Shown here one piece after another: positions 14,570 through 23,534 of a stretch of DNA of 64,000 nt (its first letter is position 1; each line of letters starts with the position of its first letter). The notes under the pieces are model-generated. The model was not told the origin of the DNA. It did no database searches and worked only from the letters and a program-made list of their open reading frames with translations. Location of the stretch: NCBI GenBank assembly GCA_910578545.1, contig CAJTPT010000001.1:62001-126000 (forward strand), read 5' to 3'. The stretch is from an uncultured Christensenella sp. (lineage in GTDB: Bacteria > Bacillota > Clostridia > Christensenellales > Pumilibacteraceae). The translations under genes were made by a program, and so were the position numbers.

Positions 14570-15655
14570 ATGATACCCGTAATCGTTCCGGTCGTAATAA
14601 TGCTGATATTCGTTCCCGTATTTTATGCGGGACAGTATTTCTATTTTGCAAAAAAGCAAAAAAACATGGACGGTGACGGACGGCTGTACTCGTCGGCAAA
14701 ATACGTTAAGATAACGCAAATCGGCGCCGCGGTTGTATACGGCATAACTGTGATCGTAGGCGTATCGTTATCGTGCGCCGGCCTAAGTGCTTTGGCGGCT
14801 TTGGTGCCTACGGCGTTGTGCTTTGCCTTGTCGCTTCTCGGCGCGTTCGACGCATTGCGCGTCAAATTCAACCACGTGCTTATGGACGAGGACGGGATAA
14901 CGCTGATCAAAATATACCGCAAGGACAAGCATATCAAGTATACGGATATCGCCTATTACGTCGCGTCGGATGTGATGCTGCGACGGAAACGACTTAAATG
15001 CTCCGACATAGTATACGAGTGCTACGACAGCGCAGACAACAAGTGTTTCACCGTATACGCCGGCTTCGAGAGTATTAGCGCCTTCACCGACAAAATGACC
15101 GAGCTCGATATTACACTATCCGACTATCCGCAAAAATATATTCAAAAACAACGTCGTATCACAAAGTGGACGACTTGCGGTTGTTTTGTTTTTCTCGCCG
15201 CGCTTTTTTTTGCCATATTTGCCGTGATATTCGTCACTTCTCAAACGAAAGAATTTCAAAACTACGCCGTGCGCGGCACGGTACAAAGCTGTTATATTGA
15301 CGGCGGTAAATACCAACAGCTAAACATAACGCTCAAAAACGACGGTAACAAATACGTTGTGCCGTATAGATATTTTAGGCTTACAGATAAAGCGGTCACC
15401 GAAGCGGCGACGGACGGCACGCAAATAAGCATGCTTATTGCCTACGAGGACGACGGCGAATACGTAGTGTCGCAAATCGAAATCGGCGGCAACACATACC
15501 TATCCGCAAGCAAGGCGCAATCCGAAGCACGGTTGGAAGATAGGACGTCACGCACAATATCGTATATATTTCTCGCCATAGGAATTGTTACCCTTGTCGG
15601 CGCCGCCGCTATAGGCGCAAAAGCATTCAAGAACAACAAAAAACGGACGAGCTAA
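14570..15655 (+). CDS. Unknown membrane protein, 361 residues
   Basis: Hydrophobic segments are at residues 1-25, about 50-95 (two helices), about 200-225 and 330-350, giving about five helices. Between them lie two soluble regions: one of about 85 residues that looks like a bPH/PH-like beta domain (FNHVLMDEDGITLIKIYRKDKHIKYTDI), and an extracytoplasmic beta-rich one (VRGTVQSCYIDGGKYQQLNITLKNDGNKYVVPY). No enzyme motif is seen. The start codon lies 6 nt after a -10 box with no ribosome site, so a leaderless mRNA is predicted. The stop overlaps a terminator hairpin shared with argS on the other strand. Confidence 0.75.
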   Translation: MIPVIVPVVIMLIFVPVFYAGQYFYFAKKQKNMDGDGRLYSSAKYVKITQIGAAVVYGITVIVGVSLSCAGLSALAALVPTALCFALSLLGAFDALRVKFNHVLMDEDGITLIKIYRKDKHIKYTDIAYYVASDVMLRRKRLKCSDIVYECYDSADNKCFTVYAGFESISAFTDKMTELDITLSDYPQKYIQKQRRITKWTTCGCFVFLAALFFAIFAVIFVTSQTKEFQNYAVRGTVQSCYIDGGKYQQLNITLKNDGNKYVVPYRYFRLTDKAVTEAATDGTQISMLIAYEDDGEYVVSQIEIGGNTYLSASKAQSEARLEDRTSRTISYIFLAIGIVTLVGAAAIGAKAFKNNKKRTS

Positions 15656-15665
15656 CCGTCCGTTT
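15641..15665. terminator. Bidirectional terminator between the membrane protein gene and argS
   Basis: Arms AAACGGAC (15641-15648) and GTCCGTTT (15658-15665). The hairpin overlaps the stop codon of the plus-strand gene and serves both converging genes. Confidence 0.7.
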
Positions 15666-15685
15666 TGATTTGTCGTTTTAAAAAT

Positions 15686-17335
15686 TTACATTCTTTCGGG
15701 CGCGTCCAACAGAATAAGCGACAGCCCGTATTTAAGCGTGTCGGCAACCCGTGCCGTCAAATACAGTCGAGCGGTTTGCACTGTGCCGCCGCACATAATT
15801 CTGTCGGCGTTGTAAAACCTATTAAACACCTGACAAATCTTTACAAGCCGCCGCGACACGATCGACGGCTCGTACTTGACCGCCGCCGAATACACCGCCT
15901 CGTCAAAGTCGGCAAGCAGTTTTACAACCTCGTACGCCTCGTCGCTCGCGAGCGCCGACAGGTCTATATTTTTTGTTGCCTTATACCCTGCCTTGTTTAG
16001 CACCGAGCGGCAACGCGCATAGGTGTACTGCACGTACGGACCCGTTTCACCGTCAAAATTAAGCGCGTTGTCAAGCACGAAGTTTTTGTCCTTGAGCCGA
16101 CCGTCATACAGCGCGTCAAACACGACCGCGCCCACGCCCACGCTTTCCGCAACGCTCTTTTTGTCCTCGAGTAGCGGATTGCGCTCGGCAATGATACCCG
16201 CCGCTTTATCGACCGCCGCGTCCAAAACATCGCTTAGATACAAAACGTTGCCGCGACGGGTGGAAAGCGACATGCCCTCGACTGACACCATACCGTAGCT
16301 TACGTGCACCATGTCCGCCGCCCACGGCTCGCCCAACAGTTCGAGCACCTTAAATAGCTGTTTAAAGTGCAGCGCCTGGTGGCTCGCAACAACGTACAGG
16401 CATTTATCGAATTTATAGTTGTCGCGCCGATAGTATGCCGCCGCAAGATCGCGCGCAATGTACAGCGACGCGCCGTCGCTTCGACGGATAAGTGCGGGCG
16501 GCATGTCGTCGGCAAGCTCGACAATCTTAGCGCCCTCGCTCGTTTTGAGCAGGTGTTTCGCGTTAAGCTTGTCCTCTACGGCGGAAACCTTGTCCGCGTA
16601 AAAGCTTTCGCCGAGATAGCTGTCAAACTCGATATTGAGCCGCTTGTAAACGCGCTTAGCCTGTTCGAGCGTGATTGCCTTAAACTTTTCAAACAGTCCT
16701 ACTGCGTAGCTGTCGCCGCTCTCTATCTTTTGCGACCACTCGCGCGCTTCGGCGGCCAATGCCGCGTCCTTTTCCGATTCGTTGTGATAGCGCACATACA
16801 GCTCGAGCAGCTCGTCAAGTCCGCGCTCGTCAAGTCGCTTTTCTTCGCCCCAACGCATATATGCGGAAATCAATCCGCCAAACTGCGTGCCGAAATCCCC
16901 GAGGTGGTTAATGCCGACTACGTTCGCGCCGAGCGCTTTGTAAATCTTGTGTAGCGAGCCGCCTATAACGGTAGTCATCAAATGCCCGATATGGAAGGGC
17001 TTGGCAATATTGACCGACGAATAATCTATGCAGACGGTCTTGCCCTCGAGCGGACGGTATGCCCCGAGCGGCGCAAACGCGTGCGATATAAACGCTTCGC
17101 GCTCTATGGTAAAGTTGAGATAGCCGTTTAACGCCTCGGCCTTTATTCCGTCAAGCTTTATCGCCGCAGCCGCGTCCGCCGCAATCACCATGGGGCTTTT
17201 GTGCAAAAGCTTTGCAAACTTAAAGCACGGAATGCAGTAGTCGCAAAACGCGTCCGACGGCACTATGTCGGCAAGCTCGGCGCCGTTAAGCACCTCTTTT
17301 ACCGCTTCGTATATCTGTTTTTTATAATCGTACAT
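15686..17335 (-). CDS. argS: Arginyl-tRNA synthetase
   Basis: The 549-residue class I synthetase charges tRNA-Arg with arginine. It has an N-terminal Add1-type domain (residues 1-110), the HIGH motif as NIAKPFHIGHL (about 109-119), GDFGTQFGGLI, YIARDLAAAYYR, and the STR-x-G signature as SLSTRRGNVLYL, the KMSKS counterpart in ArgRS. A helical anticodon-binding domain ending in the usual hydrophobic-Pro-Glu-Arg-Met (DAPERM) closes the protein. The last residue being Met is the typical ArgRS end. AGGTG precedes the ATG. It is transcribed alone, between an intergenic repeat fragment and the shared terminator. Confidence 0.95.
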   Translation of the reverse strand: MYDYKKQIYEAVKEVLNGAELADIVPSDAFCDYCIPCFKFAKLLHKSPMVIAADAAAAIKLDGIKAEALNGYLNFTIEREAFISHAFAPLGAYRPLEGKTVCIDYSSVNIAKPFHIGHLMTTVIGGSLHKIYKALGANVVGINHLGDFGTQFGGLISAYMRWGEEKRLDERGLDELLELYVRYHNESEKDAALAAEAREWSQKIESGDSYAVGLFEKFKAITLEQAKRVYKRLNIEFDSYLGESFYADKVSAVEDKLNAKHLLKTSEGAKIVELADDMPPALIRRSDGASLYIARDLAAAYYRRDNYKFDKCLYVVASHQALHFKQLFKVLELLGEPWAADMVHVSYGMVSVEGMSLSTRRGNVLYLSDVLDAAVDKAAGIIAERNPLLEDKKSVAESVGVGAVVFDALYDGRLKDKNFVLDNALNFDGETGPYVQYTYARCRSVLNKAGYKATKNIDLSALASDEAYEVVKLLADFDEAVYSAAVKYEPSIVSRRLVKICQVFNRFYNADRIMCGGTVQTARLYLTARVADTLKYGLSLILLDAPERM

Positions 17336-17454
17336 ATGTACACCTGTGAAGATATGGATAATTCGGAATGCGGAATGATTGACAGCTACCTTTTTTTGTC
17401 ATGCCGAGCGTAGTGAAGGGTCACAAAACCATTAATTCCGAATTCTCAATTAAA

Positions 17455-18546
17455 TTAAACGTTAAACTTAAACTCTACAACGTCGCCGTCGCGCATAACG
17501 TAGTCCTTGCCCTCACTGCGAACCTTGCCTGCGGCTTTGGCGGCTACAAGCGAGCCGCACGAGATTAGGTCGTCGTACGACACGATTTCGGCACGAATAA
17601 ACCCGCGCTCGAAGTCGGAGTGAATTTTGCCCGCAGCTTTTGGTGCGGTGGTGCCCTTTTCTATCGTCCAGGCACGCACTTCCTTTTCGCCTGCGGTAAG
17701 GTAGCTCATAAGCCCCAAAAGGTCGTAGCCCGAAGTGATAACGCGTTCCAGACCCGATTTACTCAAGCCTAATGCGTCGAGGTACTCGGCACGTTCTTCC
17801 TTGGGAAGCTGAGCGATTTCGTTTTCCACGCGCGCGCAAATATCGATTACCGCAGCGCCGTCGGCTTTGGCGTATTCGCGCACAGCCTCGACGTACTTGT
17901 TGGTTGTTGCGCCTATATCGTCCTCGGAGATGTTCGCGCAGTAAATAATAGGCTTTACAGACAGCAAAAACTGTCCGTCCACCGTCGCGAGAGTTTCCTC
18001 GTCCAATTTGAGCGAACGAAGCGACTTACCGTCGTTGATACAGTCGGTCATGCGCTTAAGCAGCTCAAGCGCTTCCGCCGATTTTTTATCGCCGCTCTTG
18101 ACCGTCTTTTCAAACCGCGCACGGCGCTTTTCTATCGACTCGAGGTCGGCAAGCATAAGCTCGGTGTTTATCGTTTCGGCGTCGCGCACGGGATCGACGG
18201 TGTCCGACACGTTGATTATGTTGGGGTCGTCAAAACACCGCACCACCTCGATTATGGCGTCGCATTCGCGAATGTGCGAAAGGAACTTGTTGCCCAAGCC
18301 CTCGCCGTGCGACGCGCCTTTTACGAGTCCAGCAATATCCACAAATTCGATAACGGCGGGCACTACCCGACGGGAAGAATACATCTTTTCCAAAACCTCG
18401 AGCCGCGGGTCGGGCACGGAAACCACCCCGACGTTGGGCTCGATAGTGCAGAACGGATAATTGGCACATTCCGCCCCCGCCTCGGTTATCGCGTTAAACA
18501 GCGTGCTTTTGCCGACGTTCGGCAATCCTACAACTCCGATTTTCAT
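17455..18546 (-). CDS. ychF: Ribosome-binding ATPase YchF (Obg-like)
   Basis: The 363-residue product is a full-length YchF/OLA1 protein: P-loop GLPNVGKSTLFN (residues 7-18), YPFCTIEPNVGVVSVPD as switch I, DIAGLVKGASHGEGLGNKFL as switch II, and the coiled-coil insertion. The usual NKxD motif is replaced by NISEDD as expected, because YchF prefers ATP. A C-terminal TGS domain ends GDVVEFKFNV. It binds the 70S ribosome and is linked to redox stress and start-site fidelity. GGAGAG is the ribosome site. The gap to argS holds a GTCATGCCGAGCG-type repeat fragment. Confidence 0.95.
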   Translation of the reverse strand: MKIGVVGLPNVGKSTLFNAITEAGAECANYPFCTIEPNVGVVSVPDPRLEVLEKMYSSRRVVPAVIEFVDIAGLVKGASHGEGLGNKFLSHIRECDAIIEVVRCFDDPNIINVSDTVDPVRDAETINTELMLADLESIEKRRARFEKTVKSGDKKSAEALELLKRMTDCINDGKSLRSLKLDEETLATVDGQFLLSVKPIIYCANISEDDIGATTNKYVEAVREYAKADGAAVIDICARVENEIAQLPKEERAEYLDALGLSKSGLERVITSGYDLLGLMSYLTAGEKEVRAWTIEKGTTAPKAAGKIHSDFERGFIRAEIVSYDDLISCGSLVAAKAAGKVRSEGKDYVMRDGDVVEFKFNV

Positions 18547-18613
18547 AATCTCTCCAAATCTTTGCTACGTATAGTTTACTATAAACTTATATTTATTGTC
18601 AAGCAAAGCAAAA

Positions 18614-18632
18614 CGCACGGCATAGCCGTGCG
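18614..18632. repeat. Perfect hairpin upstream of ychF
   Basis: CGCACGGC (18614-18621) and GCCGTGCG (18625-18632) form an 8-bp stem with a 3-nt loop, without a good T-tract. The 18633-18820 gap also contains a fragment of the dispersed GTCATGC...CTCGAAATGA repeat. I see no gene there. Confidence 0.4.
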
Positions 18633-18820
18633 CTAAATAATTTAAAATGATTTATTTAATTGTCATGCGGCTTCGCGCGGATCTCTCGGCAAGCTCGAAA
18701 TGATGTGAGTATGAATTATACTTTTCCGAAAAGAAACCCATACACCATCAATCACCCCGACCGTAGCGCGGGCGTTAGCCTCAATTTAAATCAGCGCTTG
18801 CGCTCAATAATTCCGAATTC

Positions 18821-20770
18821 TTAATTTAACAAAAAGTCTATCCTGTCGCCCTCGACATTATCAACGATAATATTCACCCTATCGCCGAGGCGGAACCGAG
18901 CACGCCCGCAGTTAATACACATGCGCTTGGGGTCGAATGCCGCGGCGGGCGGAAGCGACGACATGCGCACTAACCCCTCTGCGGTGTTCTCCAGCTCTAC
19001 AAAGAACCCGAAGTCGGTTACCGAGCTGATCGTGCCCTCGTACCTTTCGCCTATATGGTGCGACATGTACTCGGCTCGTTTAAAGTCGTCCACCTTGCGC
19101 TCGCAATCCTGGGCGACGCGCTCGGCCTGCGAGCTCTTTTTAGCCGCGACGTCCGCAAAATCGCGAAACCGCATAGCGGCTTTTATCCCGCCGCGCAGGT
19201 ACGCCTTGATAATGCGGTGAATGGCAAGGTCGGGATAGCGGCGTATGGGCGAAGTAAAATGACAGTAGTATTCCTCGGCGAGTCCGAAGTGCCCCTTGTT
19301 TACGGGCTGATAATCGGCTTTGCTCATGGCGCGAAGAGTCACGCGTGACACGGCGGTTTTTATATCGTCGGGTACTTTTTCAAGCAACGATGATACCTGC
19401 GACGGCGCGGGATTAAGCGGACACTTGCACCCCGCACCCACGGCGTCCAAATAATCGTTTAGCGATTCAATCTTTTCGGCGGACGGGCGCTCGTGCACAC
19501 GGTACACAAACGGCATTTTTTGTATCGAACTGAACTTTTCGGCGACGGCGCAGTTGGCGGCTATCATAAACTCTTCGATTATCTGCATGCTTAGCAATCG
19601 CGGCTTGCGCACTATGTCGGCGACGTGCCCAACCGCGTCGAACTTGATTTCCGTTTCCGATAGGTCGAACTCAATCGAGCCGCGCCTTTGCCGAATGGCA
19701 ATGCGCTTTAGCGCAAGCTCTTTCATGATTTCGAGCGACGGAACGACGTCCGAAAACTTTTGCCGCAACGCCTCGTCGCCGTCGAGCATGGCTTGAACGC
19801 CGGTGTACGTCAGACGCGCGTGGGAATTTATCACGCCTTCGGTTATGCGCGAGCGCAACACGTTGCCGCCCAAGTCGAAGTCGATAACCGCCGCAAGCAC
19901 CAGCCTGTCCTCGCCCTCGTTAAGCGAGCACAGTCCGTTACTGAGCGTTTCGGGCAGCATCGGAATAACGCGATCTGCAAGATACACGCTCGTGCCGCGC
20001 GCCAAAGCTTCCCTATCGAGCGGCGACCGCTCGGTCACGTACTGCGCGACGTCGGCAATGTACACGCCCAAGGTATACCCGCCGTCTGTTTTGTCAATGG
20101 ACACCGCGTCGTCAAAGTCCTTACTGTCGCTTCCGTCTATCGTGAATATTATCTTATCGCGAAAGTCCTCGCGGTACGATTGCCCCGCTTCCGCTTGGTC
20201 TATCGTACTTCCGTAGTCCTCGGCCTGACGAATGACGTCGGTCGGGAACTCGGTGCGAAGCCTGTGCGATGCAATAACGCTTTTTACGTCCATACCGATT
20301 TCGTCATACCGCCCGAGCACGGCAACCACCTTGGCCTTATCGCCCCGCGAGGTTTGAACGACCTCGACGATTACCTTGTCGTGCATTCTCGCGCCGCCAA
20401 GCCCCGCAAGTTCCAAACACTCGCCGTAATGCCTATCGTCGGGCACTGCGCAGTAGGTGTTTTCGCGGTAAACGACGGTCGCTACGACAGACAACGGACT
20501 GCGCTCGACAATATCTATAACTCGCCCCTCGCGCCGCTTGCCGCCGTCACGATTACGCTTTTCGCCTATAATAAGCGCACGCACGGTATCGCCGTGCCGA
20601 GCGCCGCAAAGGTTGTTACCGCCGATAAACACGTCGCCGCGCTCGCCGCACGATATAAAGCCGAACCTATCGCCCTTGCAGTCGATAGTTCCGGTAACGG
20701 TATCGAGCCCGCCGTCAAACACGCCGCGCCCGTAAGAATTTCTGTATTTAAAAGTATGCTTGTTTTTCAT
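18821..20770 (-). CDS. rnr: Ribonuclease R
   Basis: The 649-residue exoribonuclease has two OB cold-shock domains at the N-terminus (TGTIDCKGDRFGFI, VVATVVYRENTYCAVPDD), the RNB catalytic domain with acidic Mg ligands in DGSDSKDFDDAVSI (about residue 225), the LNEGEDRLVL and TSPIRRYPDLAIHR motifs, and a C-terminal S1 domain. It degrades structured RNA 3' to 5' and works with tmRNA on defective messages; the tmRNA gene is in this window. The protein ends directly after the S1 domain, without the basic tail of many homologues. ATG 20770 was chosen over an upstream TTG because AAGGTG precedes it and the TTG has no ribosome site. Confidence 0.93.
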   Translation of the reverse strand: MKNKHTFKYRNSYGRGVFDGGLDTVTGTIDCKGDRFGFISCGERGDVFIGGNNLCGARHGDTVRALIIGEKRNRDGGKRREGRVIDIVERSPLSVVATVVYRENTYCAVPDDRHYGECLELAGLGGARMHDKVIVEVVQTSRGDKAKVVAVLGRYDEIGMDVKSVIASHRLRTEFPTDVIRQAEDYGSTIDQAEAGQSYREDFRDKIIFTIDGSDSKDFDDAVSIDKTDGGYTLGVYIADVAQYVTERSPLDREALARGTSVYLADRVIPMLPETLSNGLCSLNEGEDRLVLAAVIDFDLGGNVLRSRITEGVINSHARLTYTGVQAMLDGDEALRQKFSDVVPSLEIMKELALKRIAIRQRRGSIEFDLSETEIKFDAVGHVADIVRKPRLLSMQIIEEFMIAANCAVAEKFSSIQKMPFVYRVHERPSAEKIESLNDYLDAVGAGCKCPLNPAPSQVSSLLEKVPDDIKTAVSRVTLRAMSKADYQPVNKGHFGLAEEYYCHFTSPIRRYPDLAIHRIIKAYLRGGIKAAMRFRDFADVAAKKSSQAERVAQDCERKVDDFKRAEYMSHHIGERYEGTISSVTDFGFFVELENTAEGLVRMSSLPPAAAFDPKRMCINCGRARFRLGDRVNIIVDNVEGDRIDFLLN

Positions 20771-20803
20771 TATCACCTTATTATTTCCCGAAAAAAACGC
20801 CAA

Positions 20804-20940
20804 AAAACTCGACGGTACAGCCGCGCGTCAGGCGCACAGCAGTCGGCAAGTCGCCGACCGGAGTGCAGCCCGCTTAAGGCAGACCCACAGACTCACTGTC
20901 GCACCTAATCCGTATCACGCGATGAGCGCCGCCGAGCAAT
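20804..20940 (-). other. GC-rich intergenic stretch with strong hairpin, possible small RNA
   Basis: This 137-nt gap between secG and rnr is far more GC-rich than other gaps and has no open frame that looks coding. It contains the stem GTCGGC (20842-20847) with GCCGAC (20853-20858), extended by GCAC/GTGC (20834-20837 with 20863-20866) across an internal loop. It lies just after the secG terminator and is followed by a T-tract in the same direction. I looked for SRP RNA, 6S and RNase P signatures and found none. Confidence 0.35.
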
Positions 20941-20946
20941 AAAAAA

Positions 20947-20966
20947 GGGGCTTAATAATAAGCCCC
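20947..20966 (-). terminator. Terminator of secG
   Basis: GGGGCTTA (20947-20954) pairs with TAAGCCCC (20959-20966), followed by six T in the direction of secG transcription. Confidence 0.85.
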
Positions 20967-20976
20967 ACGAATTATT

Positions 20977-21276
20977 TTACGCACCGCGGTATATCAAAAG
21001 CGTTACGAAGAACACAATGGCGAGCACCGCTTCGATTATACTCAGTATGACGGTAATCTTTTTCATCACCGATTCGAGCGACTTGGATTTGTCCTTTGCG
21101 TAAAAGGTATCGCGCTGACCGGTGAGCGCGCCCATACCGGACGAGGACGAAGGCTGGAACATGATAACTACTATAAGTCCCAACGCGACGAGCACCATTA
21201 AGCAAATGACCACTATTCTTATGATAGGAAACGAGTCTTCAATCCAACCCGCTACCGATAAAAACGAGAACGACAT
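20977..21276 (-). CDS. secG: Preprotein translocase subunit SecG
   Basis: The 99-residue protein has two membrane helices (RIVVICLMVLVALGLIVVIM and KITVILSIIEAVLAIVFFVTLLIY). They are joined by the conserved SecG linker with Gln-Pro and a Ser/Gly-rich turn (FQPSSSSGMGALTG). It assists SecYE in protein export across the cytoplasmic membrane. The start has GAGG upstream, and a TTGCAA-17-TATAAT promoter precedes it. The neighbour rnr, on the same strand, is the classical secG-rnr arrangement of Gram-positive bacteria. Confidence 0.9.
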   Translation of the reverse strand: MSFSFLSVAGWIEDSFPIIRIVVICLMVLVALGLIVVIMFQPSSSSGMGALTGQRDTFYAKDKSKSLESVMKKITVILSIIEAVLAIVFFVTLLIYRGA

Positions 21277-21341
21277 ATTTTAACCTCATGTCTGCCGAAT
21301 TTATGCAACGCAAAAAACGGCGTTTCAGTAATAACTAAAAT

Positions 21342-21370
21342 ATTATAACACAATAAAACCCGTGTTGCAA
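21342..21370 (-). promoter_or_regulatory. Promoter of secG
   Basis: TTGCAA (21370-21365), a 17-nt spacer and TATAAT (21347-21342) on the reverse strand. Confidence 0.7.
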
Positions 21371-21505
21371 GCGTTTTTACGCAACAAATGCGTTTCTGAT
21401 AAAATTTTTACCCACCGCGGCGCGTCATAAATATAAGGCAATACAATATACGCATAGTAATACATTACTACACGTAAGCTTGTTTTCGATATCTACTTGA
21501 AAAAT

Positions 21506-21784
21506 TTATTGGGGATCAGAATTAGCGCGGTCGAATTCTTCTTTGTACTTATCAATTACAAGTTTCGAGATGTAATCTCGAGTTTCGTTGTTTATGGGGT
21601 GCGCGATGTCGCGGAATTCGCCTGTGCCCATACGCTTATTGGGCATGGCAACAAAAAGCCCACCATCTGCATCGACCACACGCAAGTCATGTACCACAAA
21701 GCACCCGTCTATTGTAATAGATGCGGCGGCTTTGAGCTTGCCGGGTTCTTTAACGAGGCGGAGTCTTACCTCGGTTATTTCCAC
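21506..21784 (-). CDS. spoVG: SpoVG family regulator
   Basis: The 92-residue product is a typical SpoVG: MEITEVRLRLV at the start, then GCFVVHDLRVVDADGGLFVAMPNKRMGTGEFRDIAHPIN, the core signature. SpoVG is a small nucleic-acid-binding protein that affects septation, sporulation genes and surface or virulence traits in Firmicutes. The start codon is GTG, supported by an upstream GGAGGA at proper spacing. It is a stand-alone gene divergent from murC. It fits the presence of Spo0A-type domains elsewhere in the window, although no complete sporulation gene set is here. Confidence 0.95.
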   Translation of the reverse strand: MEITEVRLRLVKEPGKLKAAASITIDGCFVVHDLRVVDADGGLFVAMPNKRMGTGEFRDIAHPINNETRDYISKLVIDKYKEEFDRANSDPQ

Positions 21785-22049
21785 AATTCTCCTCCAGAAC
21801 TAAATTGCGACCATGTAGAGTTTAACATAATTTGCGCAATAAATCAATAGGTTTGTCGATTTTTTTTGTATTTAAGCCCATTTCTTTTTAAAATGCCCGA
21901 TATCGACCCGATGCGAATATATGACGGCATCCGGTACCGCCATTCCGCAAATACAAAATGAACGTTTATGCACGGGATTTGGCGCTTACGATCTGCTATT
22001 CCCCATTTTTCTTTCACTAAACGCCGTTATAAATCATAAAACAATATGT

Positions 22050-23297
22050 ATGAAAATTCATTTTGTCGGCATATCGGGCGTATCTATGCACGCGCTTGCC
22101 GTCGTTGCTGCGTCGCGCGGCCATACCGTGACGGGCTCCGACAGAGATTTAAACGGCCACGACCCGAAAAACGTCGATGGTTGCGACCTTGTTGTGTACA
22201 CCGACGCCGTACCGCAGGACAACTGCGAGTTGGTTCGCGCTCGGGAAACGGGCATTCCTATTATAGAACGCGCCAAATACCTCGGCGAGCTTGGAGCTTC
22301 TTACGACAACGTTATTGCCGTAGCCGGCTGTCACGGCAAAAGCACTACGTCGGCAATGCTCGGCGAAGTGTTCTATTCACGCAACCCGACTGTGCACGTG
22401 GGTGTTGCGGACGGTTCGAGAATAGGCTCGACCAAGTATTTTATAACCGAGGCGTGCGAGTACAAGGCAAACTTTTTGCACCTCTCGCCCGATATCGGAA
22501 TCGTGCTTAACATCGGCTTCGATCACCCCGATTTTTATCACGACATGAATGAAATGGTAAGCGCGTATTCGGCGTTTGGTCGCAAGTGCAAAAAAGTAAT
22601 AGTAAACGGCGACGACCCGTTGGCACGCGAGCTTTGCCAAAACGCCGTCACTTTCGGCCTGGGCGAGCACAACGACTACCGCGCGACAGATATAAAAAAC
22701 GAGAACGGTTACCGCAGTTTCATGCTCGTCGGCAAAAAGCAGGCGCGAGTCCGTCTGTCCGTTGCCGGCGAGCATAATGTGTACAACGCGCTCGCGTGCA
22801 TAGCCGCCGCCGACGTTTGCGGACTAAAGCTCTCCGAGATACTGCCGAATCTCGCCAAGTTCGGCGGCGTAAAGCGCAGGTTCGAGCGCAAAGGTATTGC
22901 GTTCGGCAAAACGGTATTCACCGACTACGCCCACCATCCGGACGAGATTTCCGCAACTATTAAAACGGCAAAAGAGATATTCCCGTCCGTCGCGGTAGTG
23001 TTTCAGCCGCACACGTATTCGCGCACGCAAAGTCTTATGAACGAGTTTGCGCTTGCACTATCGCAGGCGGACACCGTCGTGCTTGCGCCCATATTTTCGG
23101 CGCGGGAAAACCCTATAGACGGCGTTACCTCGCACGCGCTGTGCCGCAAGATAGTTTCGGTCAAGGAACGCGCTTACTGCTTTGACACATTTTGCGAGAT
23201 ACTGGAATTCGCACGCACGATTCCCGATAAAGCGATAATCTTTATGGGCGCGGGCAATATCAATACTCTCGCCGACGCGTTTGTTAATGCGGAATGA
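22050..23297 (+). CDS. murC: UDP-N-acetylmuramate-L-alanine ligase
   Basis: The 415-residue Mur ligase adds the first amino acid (L-Ala) to UDP-MurNAc in peptidoglycan synthesis. Visible are the N-terminal Rossmann motif IHFVGISGVSMHALA, the ATP loop as AGCHGKSTTSAM (usually GTHGKTTT), the clostridial-type TEACEYKANFLHLSP and NIGFDHPDFY, and the C-terminal domain motifs AGEHNVYNALA, DYAHHPDEI and FQPHTYSRT. The frame is open further upstream, but the methionine of MKIHFVG is the natural start; no ribosome site precedes it, so initiation here is uncertain. It is somewhat shorter than the usual 440-460 residues. Confidence 0.9.
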   Translation: MKIHFVGISGVSMHALAVVAASRGHTVTGSDRDLNGHDPKNVDGCDLVVYTDAVPQDNCELVRARETGIPIIERAKYLGELGASYDNVIAVAGCHGKSTTSAMLGEVFYSRNPTVHVGVADGSRIGSTKYFITEACEYKANFLHLSPDIGIVLNIGFDHPDFYHDMNEMVSAYSAFGRKCKKVIVNGDDPLARELCQNAVTFGLGEHNDYRATDIKNENGYRSFMLVGKKQARVRLSVAGEHNVYNALACIAAADVCGLKLSEILPNLAKFGGVKRRFERKGIAFGKTVFTDYAHHPDEISATIKTAKEIFPSVAVVFQPHTYSRTQSLMNEFALALSQADTVVLAPIFSARENPIDGVTSHALCRKIVSVKERAYCFDTFCEILEFARTIPDKAIIFMGAGNINTLADAFVNAE

Positions 23298-23486
23298 TGA
23301 ATTAGAAATTTGGAATTATTGACCGCTACACGGCGACTTAAAAATATGCGGTCTATCCTCGGTTGCCGTAATGTCGTTTTGTCATACCGCGCAACGCGAA
23401 GCATATTACCGTTTATAGACACGCCCCATATTCGATTGACTCTTCGTCTTGCATAAAACGCTCGGAGTGTCAAAAACGATAAAAAC

Positions 23487-23518
23487 AAAAACCCCCGCCC
23501 ATAAAAGCAGGGGTTTTT
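23487..23518 (-). terminator. Terminator of pckA
   Basis: A GC-rich stem flanked by A- and T-runs (AAAAACCCC with GGGGTTTTT) lies directly after the pckA stop. Confidence 0.8.
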
Positions 23519-23534
23519 ATTTTTTGAACTAAAC

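Noticed and set aside
19760..20908. 382-codon plus-strand frame opposite rnr
   Set aside because: It is a shadow of the clearly identified ribonuclease R gene, with no ribosome site or recognisable product.
20804..20940. SRP RNA, 6S RNA or RNase P RNA
   Set aside because: The conserved GGAAGGAAGCAGC-type SRP loop and the RNase P and 6S cores are absent, so I left it as an unassigned structured gap.
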